From Amycolatopsis sp. CA-126428 (lineage in GTDB: Bacteria > Actinomycetota > Actinomycetes > Mycobacteriales > Pseudonocardiaceae): DNA of 64,000 nucleotides. Where the stretch lies: NCBI RefSeq assembly GCF_002904335.1, contig NZ_PPHF01000021.1, positions 39,255 through 103,254 of the forward strand, in the 5' to 3' direction. Positions 35,596 to 44,448 of the stretch are shown here, in pieces. A program made the position numbers and the translations under genes. Within the stretch, counting starts at the first letter, position 1. Each line of letters opens with the position of its first letter. The notes under the pieces were generated by a model. The model searched no databases and had not been told where the DNA came from. It was given only the letters and a program-made list of their open reading frames with translations.

Positions 35596-36660
35596 TCAAC
35601 CACCGATCGCGCTCATCGGCCGGATCGGCTGCGCGAACCCGGCGTCGTTGATCTCGTGCCCGGCGAGCTTGCCCCACATCGTCGCCCGCCACGCGTCCGC
35701 CACCTCCTCATCGCGCGCGCCCGCGCGCACGAGGGACCGCAGATCCGTCTCGTCGTTGCTGAACAGGCAGGAGCGCACCGCGCCGTCGGCGGTCAGCCGC
35801 GTGCGCTCGCACGCCGCGCAGAACGGCCGGGTCACCGACGCGATCACGCCGACGTCGCCGGGGCCGCCGTCGACCAGCCAGCGCTCGGCCGGTGCGCCAC
35901 CCCGCGCCGCCGGGAACGGCGTCAGCTCGAACTCCGCTTTCAGCGTCGAAAGGATCTCGGCCGCGGTGATCATCTCGCCGCGGTTCCAGCCGTGCTGGGC
36001 GTCCAGCGGCATCTGCTCGATGAACCGCAGGTGGTAGCCCTCGTCGAGGCAGAACCGCAGCAGCGGCACGGCTTCGGTCTCGTTGAGCCCGCGGATCAGC
36101 ACGGCGTTGACCTTCACCGGCGACATCCCGGCGTCCCGCGCCGCGGCGAGGCCGGCGATCACGTGCGAGAGCCGGTCGCGCCTGGTGATCGTCTTGAACA
36201 GCTCGGGGTCGACGGTGTCGAGCGAGACGTTGATCCGGTTCAACCCGGCCTCGGCGAGGCCCGCGGCCCGCCGGGCCAGCCCGATCCCGTTCGTGGTCAT
36301 GGACAACCGTGGCCGGGGCGACAACGCCGTGATCCGCGCGACGAGGTCCTCGAGGCCCGCCCGCAGCAGCGGTTCGCCGCCGGTGAGCCGGATGTCGGTG
36401 ACGCCGAGCATCTCGACGGCGATCCGCATCAGCCGGACCAGCTCGTCGTCGGTCAGCACTTGCTCGCCCGGCATCCAGTCGAGGCCCTCCGCGGGCATGC
36501 AGTAGGTGCAGCGCAGGTTGCACCGATCGGTCAGGGAGACCCGCAGATCGGTGGCCACCCGGCCGAAGGTGTCGATGAGATGGGGGTTCTCGGGCCGGGG
36601 CACGCGAGAAGATCCTCGTGTACCGGGGACGCGAGGAAACCCGAGATCCACTGCTGTCAT
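35596..36660 (-). CDS. moaA: GTP 3',8-cyclase MoaA (radical SAM)
   Basis: A 354-residue radical-SAM enzyme that turns GTP into 3',8-cyclo-GTP with MoaC downstream in the pathway. The SAM cluster motif is CNLRCTYCMP; RLTGGEPLLRAGL binds SAM; the C-terminal second cluster cysteines lie in FCAACERTRLTADG and RSCLFSN; the conserved terminal Gly-Gly is in SAIGG. The first 30 residues (PGTRGSSRVPRPEN) are a non-conserved extension built from short direct repeats. Divergent from a MarR gene. Confidence 0.95.
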   Translation of the reverse strand: MTAVDLGFPRVPGTRGSSRVPRPENPHLIDTFGRVATDLRVSLTDRCNLRCTYCMPAEGLDWMPGEQVLTDDELVRLMRIAVEMLGVTDIRLTGGEPLLRAGLEDLVARITALSPRPRLSMTTNGIGLARRAAGLAEAGLNRINVSLDTVDPELFKTITRRDRLSHVIAGLAAARDAGMSPVKVNAVLIRGLNETEAVPLLRFCLDEGYHLRFIEQMPLDAQHGWNRGEMITAAEILSTLKAEFELTPFPAARGGAPAERWLVDGGPGDVGVIASVTRPFCAACERTRLTADGAVRSCLFSNDETDLRSLVRAGARDEEVADAWRATMWGKLAGHEINDAGFAQPIRPMSAIGG

Positions 36661-36740
36661 TACGCACAGAGTAGCTCCGCAACGGCCCGTTAGGATACTT
36701 TGCGCAGAGAGTGGTTCAGTGGACGAACTAACGAGGGCCC

Positions 36741-37220
36741 GTGACGGAAAAGACTTACCCGGTCACCGAAGAGGAACTCTTCCGCTTCGCGGAATTGGGC
36801 CGCCAAGGCAGCACGTTCACCGTCCTGCGGCACGCCCGGATCGCCGAGCAGATGGGGCTGTCCGGCACCGACCACAAGGCCTTCGACCTGGTCATCCAGG
36901 CTGGTGGGCCGCTCACCGCGGGCCGGATCGCCGGGCTGACCGGCCTGTCCACCGGCGCCGTCACCGGCGTCATCGACCGGCTGGAGAAGGTCGGGCTGGT
37001 CCGCCGCGTACGCGACCCCGAGGATCGGCGCAAGGTCCTCGTCGAGGTGGTGCCGGGGACGGCCGAACGCTTCGCGCCGCTCTTCGAGTCGGCCTTCGAC
37101 GTCCTCCGCGAGCTGCTCGCGCAGTTCTCCCCGGCGGAGCGAAAAGTGATCGAGCGTTATCAGACCGCAATGCTCGAAGAGCTGCGCACCGAAGTCATGG
37201 GCAATTCGCGTCCCGCGTAG
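36741..37220 (+). CDS. MarR family transcriptional regulator
   Basis: A 159-residue MarR protein with the winged helix (AGRIAGLTGLSTGAVTGVID, RLEKVGLVRRVRDPEDRRKV) and terminal dimerisation helices. It is divergent from moaA (81-bp gap) and 33 bp upstream of the molybdate HTH-TOBE gene; it could control either, or an unlinked target. Its start is a GTG. Confidence 0.9.
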   Translation: MTEKTYPVTEEELFRFAELGRQGSTFTVLRHARIAEQMGLSGTDHKAFDLVIQAGGPLTAGRIAGLTGLSTGAVTGVIDRLEKVGLVRRVRDPEDRRKVLVEVVPGTAERFAPLFESAFDVLRELLAQFSPAERKVIERYQTAMLEELRTEVMGNSRPA

Positions 37221-37253
37221 CTTTTCCTCAACTGCGGAGATAATGTCTGCGGC

Positions 37254-37658
37254 ATGCCGCAATTTCGGTTGTCCGAGGCCGCGCGCCTGCTCGGCGTCAG
37301 TGACGACACCGTCCGGAGGTGGGTGCGCGCGGGGCAGTTGACCGCGACCGACGACGCCGCCGGCCGCAAGGTCGTCGACGGCGCCCAGCTCGCCGGGTTC
37401 GCCCGGGCCCAGGCCACCGCGCCCGACGACCCCTCCGCGGTCGGCCGGTCCGCCCGCAATAGGTTCGTGGGGCTGGTCACCGAGGTGATCACCGACAAGG
37501 TGATGGCTCAGGTGGAACTGCAGTGCGGGGCGCACCGCGTGGTGTCCCTGATGAGTACGGAAGCCGTCCGCGAGCTGGGCCTGCGCCCGGGGGTGCTCGC
37601 GGTCGCGGTGGTCAAGGCGACCACTGTCGTGGTGGAGACACCGGAAGGAAGTAGATGA
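37254..37658 (+). CDS. HTH-TOBE molybdate-responsive protein
   Basis: A 134-residue protein joining an N-terminal MerR/excisionase-type helix-turn-helix (FRLSEAARLLGVSDDTVRRW) to a C-terminal TOBE/Mop domain (ARNRFVGLVTEVITDKVMAQ, VVSLMSTEAVRELGL), which binds molybdate or tungstate oxyanions. It is the first gene of the modABC operon, overlapping modA by four bases (ATGA), and likely acts as its metal-responsive regulator or storage protein. Confidence 0.9.
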   Translation: MPQFRLSEAARLLGVSDDTVRRWVRAGQLTATDDAAGRKVVDGAQLAGFARAQATAPDDPSAVGRSARNRFVGLVTEVITDKVMAQVELQCGAHRVVSLMSTEAVRELGLRPGVLAVAVVKATTVVVETPEGSR

Positions 37659-38524
37659 ACAAGCCCGCTTTTCGGGGGTCCGGGTGGCGGAGCCCCCGGC
37701 TCGGGGCGAAGCCCCGGATATCACAGCTTGCTCTGGCCGTCGCGGCCGTCGCCCTGTTCGCGGGCGCGTGCAGCAGCTCGGACGAGCCCAGCACGCAGCC
37801 CGGCGGGTCGGTCACCGCGCCCGCGCCCAAGGGGGCCGGCAACACCGGTGGCGGCACGCTGACCGTGTTCGCGGCCGCGTCGCTCACCGAGTCGTTCACC
37901 GCGCTCGGCAAGGCGTTCGAAGGCCGGCACCCCGGCGTCACCGTGAAGTTCAGCTTCGCCGGCTCGTCCGGCCTGGTCCAGCAGCTGACCAACGGCGCCA
38001 AGGCCGACGTCTTCGCCTCGGCCGACCAGGCCAACATGGACAAGGCCGTCCAGGGCGGCGTGATCGACGGCCAGCCGACGGTCTTCGCGACCAACAAGCT
38101 CGCCATCGCCGTCGCGCCCGGCAACCCCAAGGGCATCAAGTCCTTCGCCGACCTGAACAAGGCCGGCCTCACCGTGATCACCTGCGCCCCGCAGGTGCCG
38201 TGCGGTGCGGCGGCGAAGAAGGTCGAGACGGCCACCGGCGTCACGCTCAAGCCGAAGAGCGAAGAGCAGGACGTCAAGCAGGTGCTGAACAAGGTCGCCT
38301 CCGGTGACGCCGACGCCGGCCTGGTCTACGTCACCGACACGACGTCGGCCGCGGGCAAGGTCGACAAGGTGGACTTCCCCGAGGCGGCCCAGGCGATCAA
38401 CAGCTACCCGATCGCCGCGGTCAAGGGCGGGCAGAGCGCCCTGGCCAAGCAGTTCGACGACTTCGTCCTCGGCGCCGAGGGCAAGAGCGAGCTGACGAAG
38501 GCCGGGTTCGGTCCTGCCAAGTAA
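37655..38524 (+). CDS. modA: molybdate ABC transporter substrate-binding lipoprotein ModA
   Basis: A 289-residue binding protein capturing molybdate (or tungstate) outside the cell. Typical segments are [50 protein letters not shown] and [10 protein letters not shown]. The lipobox is LFAGAC with Cys39, so it is a membrane-tethered lipoprotein. The signal peptide is unusually long because residues 5-24 are encoded by a 59-bp dispersed repeat. The ATG overlaps the TGA of the HTH-TOBE gene. Confidence 0.95.
   Translation: MNKPAFRGSGWRSPRLGAKPRISQLALAVAAVALFAGACSSSDEPSTQPGGSVTAPAPKGAGNTGGGTLTVFAAASLTESFTALGKAFEGRHPGVTVKFSFAGSSGLVQQLTNGAKADVFASADQANMDKAVQGGVIDGQPTVFATNKLAIAVAPGNPKGIKSFADLNKAGLTVITCAPQVPCGAAAKKVETATGVTLKPKSEEQDVKQVLNKVASGDADAGLVYVTDTTSAAGKVDKVDFPEAAQAINSYPIAAVKGGQSALAKQFDDFVLGAEGKSELTKAGFGPAK
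37667..37725 (+). repeat. 59-bp dispersed repeat, copy B, inside modA signal sequence
   Basis: Begins GCTTTTCGGGGGTCCGG and ends CCCCGGATATCACA; 54 of 59 bases match the reverse complement of copy A in mog-moaE. It lies in frame, encoding the basic n-region ([17 protein letters not shown]) of the ModA signal peptide. Confidence 0.85.
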
Positions 38525-38645
38525 GCGGCTCTCCAGCGGCCGGCCGGGTTCCGTCCCGGCCGGCCGTTCGCGCGTTCCGTGGGTCCTGGGCATTCCGGCC
38601 ACGCTCGCGCTGGCCCTCGTCGTCCTCCCGGTCGTCGGGCTGCTG

Positions 38646-39350
38646 GTGCGCTCGGACCTGACGCGGCTGCCGTCGCTGATCGTCACGCCGTCGTCGTGGC
38701 ACGCGCTGCGGCTGTCGCTGATCACGGCGGCGCTGTCGACGCTGGCCTGCGTGCTGCTCGGAGTGCCGCTGGCCGTCGTGCTCGCGCGGGCCCGCTTCCG
38801 CGGGGTCCGGCTGCTGCGCCCGATCGTGCTGCTGCCGCTGGTCCTGCCGCCGGTCGTCGGCGGCCTCGCCCTGCTCTACCTGCTCGGCCGCAAGGGCTTC
38901 CTCGGCATGCTGATCACCACGCTGACCGGGGAGTCCGTGCCGTTCACCACGACCGCCGTCGTCATCGCGCAGACGTTCGTCGCGATGCCGTTCCTGGTGG
39001 TCAGCCTCGAAGGCGCGCTGCGCGGCTCCGGCGACCGCTACGAGCAGGTCGCCGCGACGCTCGGCGCGCGCCCGTGGACGGTGTTCCGCCGGGTCACGCT
39101 GCCGCTGCTGCTGCCCGCGCTCGGCTCCGGCGTCGTCCTCAGCTTCGCCCGCGCGCTCGGCGAGTTCGGCGCCACGATCACCTTCGCCGGCAGCCTCGAA
39201 GACGTCACCCGCACGCTGCCGCTGGAGGTCTACACCCAGGCCGAAGTGGACATCGACAGCGCCGTCGCGCTCTCGCTGCTGCTGATCGTCGTGGCGGTCC
39301 TGGTCATCGCCGTCGCGCGGCCGCGCTCGTGGGAAGGCGGCCTCCGGTGA
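38646..39350 (+). CDS. modB: molybdate ABC transporter permease ModB
   Basis: A permease of the ModB family with the EAA loop [20 protein letters not shown] and conserved [20 protein letters not shown]. The coordinates use the first canonical in-frame start (GTG), giving 234 residues, but this omits the first membrane helix of the family. That helix ([20 protein letters not shown]) is encoded in frame directly upstream, from about 38580, with no ATG, GTG or TTG before the preceding stop at 38493. Translation probably begins further up at a non-standard codon, such as CTG 38514 overlapping the modA stop. The gene's end overlaps modC. Confidence 0.88.
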   Translation: MRSDLTRLPSLIVTPSSWHALRLSLITAALSTLACVLLGVPLAVVLARARFRGVRLLRPIVLLPLVLPPVVGGLALLYLLGRKGFLGMLITTLTGESVPFTTTAVVIAQTFVAMPFLVVSLEGALRGSGDRYEQVAATLGARPWTVFRRVTLPLLLPALGSGVVLSFARALGEFGATITFAGSLEDVTRTLPLEVYTQAEVDIDSAVALSLLLIVVAVLVIAVARPRSWEGGLR

Positions 39351-40414
39351 GCCTCGCCGCCCGGATCGCCGCCGTGCGCGGCTCGTTCGACCTGGACGTC
39401 GAGCTCGACGTCCCCGCCGGGCACGTGCTGGCGCTGCTCGGCCCGAACGGCTCCGGCAAGTCGACGGTCCTGGGCTGCCTCGCCGGGCTGATCACGCCGG
39501 CGTCGGCGGAGATCACGGTGGCCGGCCGCGCGCTGGCCGGCGTGCCGCCGCACCACCGCGGGATCGGGCTGCTTTCCCAGGACGCGCTGCTCTTCCCGCA
39601 CCTGTCCGCAGTGGACAACGTGGCGTTCTCGCCGCGCTCCACCGGCGCCGGCCGCCAGGCCGCGCGCGAGCGGGCCTTCTACTGGCTGGCCGAAGTGGAC
39701 GCCGTCGCGCTCGCCGATCGGCGGCCCGGGCAGCTGTCGGGCGGCCAGGCGCAGCGCGTCGCGATCGCCAGGGCGCTGGCCGCCGAACCGGATCTCCTGC
39801 TGCTCGACGAGCCCTTCGCCGCCCTCGACGTCGACGCCGCGCCGGCGATCCGCGGCCTGCTGCGGCGAGTGCTCAAGACCGGGCCGACGACGGTGCTCGT
39901 CACGCACGACCCGCTGGACGCGCTCGCGCTCGCCGACCACGTCGCGGTGCTGAACGACGGCCGGATCGTCGAACGCGGCCCCACCCGCGAGGTCCTTTCG
40001 GCACCGCGGACGGCGTTCACCGCGCGGATCGCCGGCCTCAACCTCGTCGCCGGCACCGCGGTCGCCGAAGGGCTGCGGACGGCGTCGGGCGAGGTCGTCA
40101 GCGGGCTCCCGGCGGCCGACGTGGTGCCGGGGGAGGCCGCGGTGGCGGTGTTCCCCCCGAACGCCGTCGCCGTCTACTCCCGCGACGGCGAGCACCGCGG
40201 CAGCCCGCGCAACACGACCGGCGCGGTCGTCGCGGCCCTGGAGCCGCACGGGCCGGTGATCCGCGTCCGGGCCGAGGGTGACGGCTGGGCCCACGGCCTC
40301 ACCGCCGACCTCACCCCGGCCGCCGTCGCCGAGCTCGCCCTGGAACCCGGCTCGGCGGTGACGCTGTCGGTGAAGGCCGCGACCGTGGCGATCCATCCGG
40401 CCGCGGCTTCCTGA
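39347..40414 (+). CDS. modC: molybdate ABC transporter ATP-binding protein ModC
   Basis: A 355-residue ATPase powering molybdate import. Walker A is GPNGSGKST, the Q-loop [11 protein letters not shown], the signature [15 protein letters not shown] and Walker [15 protein letters not shown]. The C-terminal ~120 residues form a TOBE/Mop regulatory domain ([20 protein letters not shown]) that can bind molybdate. The GTG overlaps the modB stop (GTGA). A 42-bp palindrome after the stop separates it from the convergent oxidase gene. Confidence 0.94.
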   Translation: MSLAARIAAVRGSFDLDVELDVPAGHVLALLGPNGSGKSTVLGCLAGLITPASAEITVAGRALAGVPPHHRGIGLLSQDALLFPHLSAVDNVAFSPRSTGAGRQAARERAFYWLAEVDAVALADRRPGQLSGGQAQRVAIARALAAEPDLLLLDEPFAALDVDAAPAIRGLLRRVLKTGPTTVLVTHDPLDALALADHVAVLNDGRIVERGPTREVLSAPRTAFTARIAGLNLVAGTAVAEGLRTASGEVVSGLPAADVVPGEAAVAVFPPNAVAVYSRDGEHRGSPRNTTGAVVAALEPHGPVIRVRAEGDGWAHGLTADLTPAAVAELALEPGSAVTLSVKAATVAIHPAAAS

Positions 40415-40427
40415 CCACCAGACCCGT

Positions 40428-40469
40428 CGTGAGTGGTAAGGCGGGTTAGAACCCGCCTTACCACTCACG
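40428..40469. terminator. 42-bp perfect palindrome between convergent genes, copy 2
   Basis: Arms CGTGAGTGGTAAGGCGGGTT and its complement around AG. Compared with copy 1 at 13711-13752, one base pair differs by a matched A-T to G-C change and the centre is its complement, so the pairing is conserved. It lies between convergent modC and the oxidase gene, suiting a bidirectional terminator. Confidence 0.8.
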
Positions 40470-40478
40470 ACCGGTGGG

Positions 40479-42254
40479 TCAGGCGGCGTCGTGGTGGTGG
40501 CCGCCGCCCGGGTGGACGTGGAACTTCGCCACCTCGGGCGGGTGCACGACGAACGGCCGCATCATGCCCTCGTCCTCGTGGTCGAGGATGTGGCAGTGGT
40601 ACATGAACTCGCCGGTGCCGCCGCCGAACTGCCCGGCGACGCTCACCCACTGGCCGGGGTTCACGATGATCGTGTCCTTCCAGCCCTCCTCGTACTTCTC
40701 CAGCGGGACGTCGGTGAAGCCGTCGATCGGCGCCGTCGTCCGCTCCGACGCCGGGTCGAACGTCGTCGTGAAGGCCCGCCGGAACAGCGCCTGGAACTCC
40801 GTCAGGTGGATGTGGATCGGGTGCGCCGGGCCGCCGTTCGCCACGTGCAGGATGTTCCACACCGCCCACCGGTCGTGGTCGATGAAGATCCCGGTGGTGT
40901 CGTCGAAGACCCGCCCGATCATCCGGAACGTCTTCAGGCCGCCGTTCGGGTCCTGGACCTGGATGATCCCCTCGCCGCCCGGGTCGGCGACGACCTGCTC
41001 GAGGTCCCACAGCTCCGGGTGGCCGGCCTTGTTGAGCAGCAGCGCGATCCAGACGTGGTCGTGGTCCTCCGGCAGCGTCGTGCCGTGCTGCAGCCGGACG
41101 TACGACGTCGAGATCTTCTCCGGCAGCGTGAACGGGTCGTGCTTGGCCCGGCCGTCCACCCGGAACTCCATCAGGTCCGGCTCGACGATGCCCAGCCGCG
41201 GATCGGCGTTACGCAGCTTGAGCTTCCGGCCCTTGAAGCGGCTGAAGTCGATGAGGACGTCGAAGCGCTCGGCCGGGGCGACGGTCAGCCCGCCGGTGGG
41301 CAGCGGCGCCGGCGCGGGCAGCAGGCCGCCGTCGGTGCCGATCAGCCGGACGGCGTCGTTGACCGGGACGTCGTTCTCGTCGACCAGGTTCAGCGTGTAG
41401 AACCGCGAGTTGGCCGCGTTGAGCAGCCGGAAGCGGTACCACCGCGCGTCGACGTCCAGGTGCGGCCAGATCACCCCGTTGACCAGGTTGAACGGGCCCG
41501 AGAACGGGATCGCGGGCCCGTTCGGGATGACCGGGAACTTGAACAGCAGCTGCCCGGTGAGCTCGCCGGTCGCCGGGTCGAGGTCCAGGTTCCGGTCGGT
41601 GATGACCAGCGGGATCTCGTGGTCGCCGTGCGGCAGGCCGAGCGCGTCCTCCTCGTCGTCGCGGACCAGGTACATCCCGGCCAGGCCCGTGTGGACGTTG
41701 AAGCGCGTGATCGCCATGGCGTGGTCGTGGTACCAGAGCGGCATCGCCCGCTGGCGGTTCGGGTACTCGGCCAGCTGGGCCGTCCCCGCGAGGCCGGCGT
41801 TGTGCGCCCAGCCGTCGTTGCCCGCGTTGGTGCGCGCGCCGTGGAGGTGGACGACCGTCCAGGCCGGCAGGTCCGCGACACCCTCGACGATCGAGTAGCC
41901 CGGCCTGTCCAGTTCGCGGCCGGGGCGGCTCGTCGGCGCGTCGTTGAGCGGCCCCTGCACGGCCACGAGCGGGAACTCCCCGTCGATTTCGTTCGACCAC
42001 GAAATCCGCAGCTGCTTGCCGCTGCGCACTTCGATCGTCGGCCCCGGGAAATGTCCCGCGTACGTCCACAACGTACTTTCGGGCAATTCCGAGTGCAGCC
42101 GCCGGCGCGTCGTGATCATCGGAATCGTGATCATTTCCCGGTTGCGGGGCCGGAACACGGGTGGAATGCGCAGCGGGTCCAGGAACTTGGTGAGTCCCCA
42201 GTTGGGCGCGGTGATCGGCCCGGTCGTCGCCGGGCGCTCGATGATTTCGGTCAT
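40479..42254 (-). CDS. multicopper oxidase (phenoxazinone synthase/CotA-like)
   Basis: A 591-residue multicopper oxidase, oxidising phenolic or aminophenolic substrates and reducing O2 to water. Copper ligands are in HLHG (136-139), WYHDHAM (174-180), HPIHIH (478-483) and YHCHILDHEDEGMM (552 on). No signal peptide or Tat motif precedes the first cupredoxin domain, so it is predicted cytoplasmic, as for phenoxazinone synthase and spore-coat CotA relatives. The C-terminus carries extra histidines (HVHPGGGHHH). The ATG at 42254 has GGGGGAG five bases upstream. It is divergent from the HAD gene. Confidence 0.92.
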   Translation of the reverse strand: MTEIIERPATTGPITAPNWGLTKFLDPLRIPPVFRPRNREMITIPMITTRRRLHSELPESTLWTYAGHFPGPTIEVRSGKQLRISWSNEIDGEFPLVAVQGPLNDAPTSRPGRELDRPGYSIVEGVADLPAWTVVHLHGARTNAGNDGWAHNAGLAGTAQLAEYPNRQRAMPLWYHDHAMAITRFNVHTGLAGMYLVRDDEEDALGLPHGDHEIPLVITDRNLDLDPATGELTGQLLFKFPVIPNGPAIPFSGPFNLVNGVIWPHLDVDARWYRFRLLNAANSRFYTLNLVDENDVPVNDAVRLIGTDGGLLPAPAPLPTGGLTVAPAERFDVLIDFSRFKGRKLKLRNADPRLGIVEPDLMEFRVDGRAKHDPFTLPEKISTSYVRLQHGTTLPEDHDHVWIALLLNKAGHPELWDLEQVVADPGGEGIIQVQDPNGGLKTFRMIGRVFDDTTGIFIDHDRWAVWNILHVANGGPAHPIHIHLTEFQALFRRAFTTTFDPASERTTAPIDGFTDVPLEKYEEGWKDTIIVNPGQWVSVAGQFGGGTGEFMYHCHILDHEDEGMMRPFVVHPPEVAKFHVHPGGGHHHDAA

Positions 42255-42404
42255 GGTTCTCCCCCTTCGGTGCGGGGGCAGGAAGAATTGCGCGGCGGCG
42301 CGCACGCCGTCGACGTCGAAAAGTATTCCCCCGAACCCCCTCGGTGACCGGACGCGCGACTCCCCTCGCGATACCGGCAATTCCCATGGTAGCCGTTTTC
42401 GACG

Positions 42405-42433
42405 TATCACGCAGGGGTCTCGCACGCGTGATA
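42405..42433. promoter_or_regulatory. inverted repeat in divergent promoter region
   Basis: TATCACGC-N13-GCGTGATA, a perfect 8-bp inverted repeat 11 bp before the HAD gene start and about 150 bp before the oxidase start. Candidate operator; regulator unknown. Confidence 0.4.
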
Positions 42434-42444
42434 GGTTCCGCACC

Positions 42445-43239
42445 ATGAACGAACGCCGGTGGACGTACCTCTCCGACATGGACGGCGTCCTGGTGAAGGA
42501 GGAGCACCTCGTCCCCGGGGCCGACGAGTTCCTCGCCGAGCTGAAGGCGAACGGCATCGACTTCCTGGTGCTGACGAACAACTCGATCTACACCCCGCGC
42601 GACCTGCGGGCGCGGCTGGAGCGCACCGGGCTCGACATCCCGGAGGAGTCGATCTGGACCTCGGCGCTGGCGACCGCGAAGTTCCTCTCCTCGCAGCGGC
42701 CGAACGGCTCCGCGTACGTCATCGGCGAAGCGGGCCTCACGACGGCGCTGCACGAGGTCGGCTACGTGCTGACCGAGCGTGACCCGGACTACGTCGTGCT
42801 GGGCGAGACCCGCACGTACAGCTTCAGCGCCATCACGCGCGCGATCCGGCTGATCGAGGGCGGCGCGAAGTTCATCGCGACGAACCCCGACGCGACCGGC
42901 CCGAGCGTGGAGGGCTCGATGCCGGCCACCGGTTCGGTCGCGGCGCTGATCGAGAAGGCCACCGGCCGCTCGCCGTACTACGTCGGCAAGCCGAACCCGC
43001 TGATGATGCGCTCGGCGCTGCGCCGGCTCGGCGCGCACTCGGAGTCGACGCTGATGATCGGCGACCGGATGGACACCGACGTGCACTCGGGCATCGAGGC
43101 CGGGCTGCAGACCATCCTGGTGCTCACCGGCATCTCCACCCCGGAGTCGGCCGAGCGCTATCCGTACCGGCCCACGCTGGTGATCGACTCGATCGCCGAC
43201 CTGATCGGGCGAACCGGGGACCCGTTCGGCGAAGGCTGA
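42445..43239 (+). CDS. HAD-IIA family sugar/nucleotide phosphatase (NagD-like)
   Basis: A 264-residue HAD-superfamily phosphatase of class IIA. Motif I is DMDGVLVKEE, motif II VLTNNSI, the cap domain sits between residues ~80 and 180, motif III Lys is in YYVGKPNPLMM and motif IV is MIGDRMDTDV. Substrates of relatives include UMP, p-nitrophenyl phosphate and glycolytic side products. It may be a housekeeping phosphatase; the neighbouring metallophosphoesterase 37 bp downstream could be cotranscribed. Confidence 0.92.
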   Translation: MNERRWTYLSDMDGVLVKEEHLVPGADEFLAELKANGIDFLVLTNNSIYTPRDLRARLERTGLDIPEESIWTSALATAKFLSSQRPNGSAYVIGEAGLTTALHEVGYVLTERDPDYVVLGETRTYSFSAITRAIRLIEGGAKFIATNPDATGPSVEGSMPATGSVAALIEKATGRSPYYVGKPNPLMMRSALRRLGAHSESTLMIGDRMDTDVHSGIEAGLQTILVLTGISTPESAERYPYRPTLVIDSIADLIGRTGDPFGEG

Positions 43240-43276
43240 CCGCGAGCCGGGAGGCCAGAGGGCATATCGTCAGCGG

Positions 43277-44077
43277 ATGAGCAAGTCGACGTACGTGGTC
43301 GGCGACGTCCACGGCCACCGTGACGAACTCGCCGACGCGCTGAGATCCGAAGGCCTGGTCGACGAGGAGGACAACTGGTCCGGCGGCGAGGACCAGCTGT
43401 GGTTCCTCGGCGACTTCGTCGACCGCGGCCCGGACGGCGTCGGGGCGATCGACCTGGTCATGCGGCTCGAAGCGCAGGCGGCCGAGGCCGGCGGCCAGGT
43501 CCAGACGCTGCTGGGCAACCACGAGATCCTGGCGCTGGGGATGTACCACTTCGGCGACGAGCCGGTGCCGTCCGACTTCGGCCCGCGCAGCTTCGCCCGC
43601 AGCTGGGAGATCAACGGCGGCCTGCTGTCGGACCAGGACCGGCTGACCCCGGAGCACATCGAGTGGCTGAGCGCGCGCCCGCTGGCCGCGCTCGCCGCCG
43701 ACCACCTGCTGCTGCACTCGGACACGCTGGAGTACCTCGACTGGGGCTCGTCGCTCGACGAGATCAACGAGGCGGCTCGCGACATCCTCGAAGGCAGCGA
43801 CATCGAGGCGTGGTGGGACGTCTGGCGCCGGATGACGACGCGCTACGCCTTCCGTGGCCCGGACGGCGAGGAAAACGCCCAGAAGCTGATGGACGCCCTC
43901 GGCGGCTCGCGGATCGTGCACGGCCACAGCGTCATCGCCGATCAGCTGGGCATCCACCCGACGCAGATCGAGGGCCCGTTCCTGTACGCGGGCGGCAAGG
44001 CGCTGGGCGTCGACGGCGGCCTGTTCGTCGGCGGGCCGTGCCTGGTCGTCGAGCTGCCGTATCAGCCGGAGTCCTAG
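43277..44077 (+). CDS. calcineurin-like metallophosphoesterase
   Basis: A 266-residue phosphoesterase of the PPP/Shp type. The metal ligands are in VVGDVHGHRDEL (DxH), FLGDFVDRGPDG (GDxxDRG), LLGNHEIL (GNHE) and the later VHGHSV. The overall form resembles bacterial serine/threonine or diadenosine-tetraphosphate phosphatases (ApaH/PrpA group); which substrate is used is not decidable. Its last four bases overlap the convergent YccF gene. Confidence 0.9.
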   Translation: MSKSTYVVGDVHGHRDELADALRSEGLVDEEDNWSGGEDQLWFLGDFVDRGPDGVGAIDLVMRLEAQAAEAGGQVQTLLGNHEILALGMYHFGDEPVPSDFGPRSFARSWEINGGLLSDQDRLTPEHIEWLSARPLAALAADHLLLHSDTLEYLDWGSSLDEINEAARDILEGSDIEAWWDVWRRMTTRYAFRGPDGEENAQKLMDALGGSRIVHGHSVIADQLGIHPTQIEGPFLYAGGKALGVDGGLFVGGPCLVVELPYQPES

Positions 44078-44448
44078 GCGATCTCGACGATCTCCTTGCC
44101 GAGCGGCACCAGCGACACCGGGATCAGCTTGAAGTTCGCGATGCCGAGCGGGATCCCGACGACGGTGAGGCAGAGCGCGATGCCGGTGAAGACGTGCCCG
44201 AGCGCCAGCCACCACCCGGCGAAGACGAACCAGACGACGTTGCCGACGCACGACGCGGCGCCCGCGTCCCGCCGGTCGACGACGGTGCGGCCGAACGGCC
44301 AGAACGCGTAGTGCGCGATGCGGAACGACGCCAGCCCGAACGGGATGGTGACGATCAGGACGCAGCAGATGACGCCGGCGAGCAGGTAGCCCACGGCCAT
44401 CCAGAAGCCGCACAGGACGAGCCAGATGATGTTCAGCAGGGTGCGCAT
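44074..44448 (-). CDS. YccF domain membrane protein
   Basis: A 124-residue membrane protein with two YccF repeats: LLNIIWLVLCGFWMAVGYLL and GNVVWFVFAGWWLALGHVF are related halves, each followed by ...IPFGLASFRIAHYAFWPFGR or IPLGIANFKLIPVSLVPLGK. About four helices. Function unknown; widespread in bacteria. Its ATG is one base from the stop of the PhzF gene, so they form a pair. Confidence 0.9.
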   Translation of the reverse strand: MRTLLNIIWLVLCGFWMAVGYLLAGVICCVLIVTIPFGLASFRIAHYAFWPFGRTVVDRRDAGAASCVGNVVWFVFAGWWLALGHVFTGIALCLTVVGIPLGIANFKLIPVSLVPLGKEIVEIA

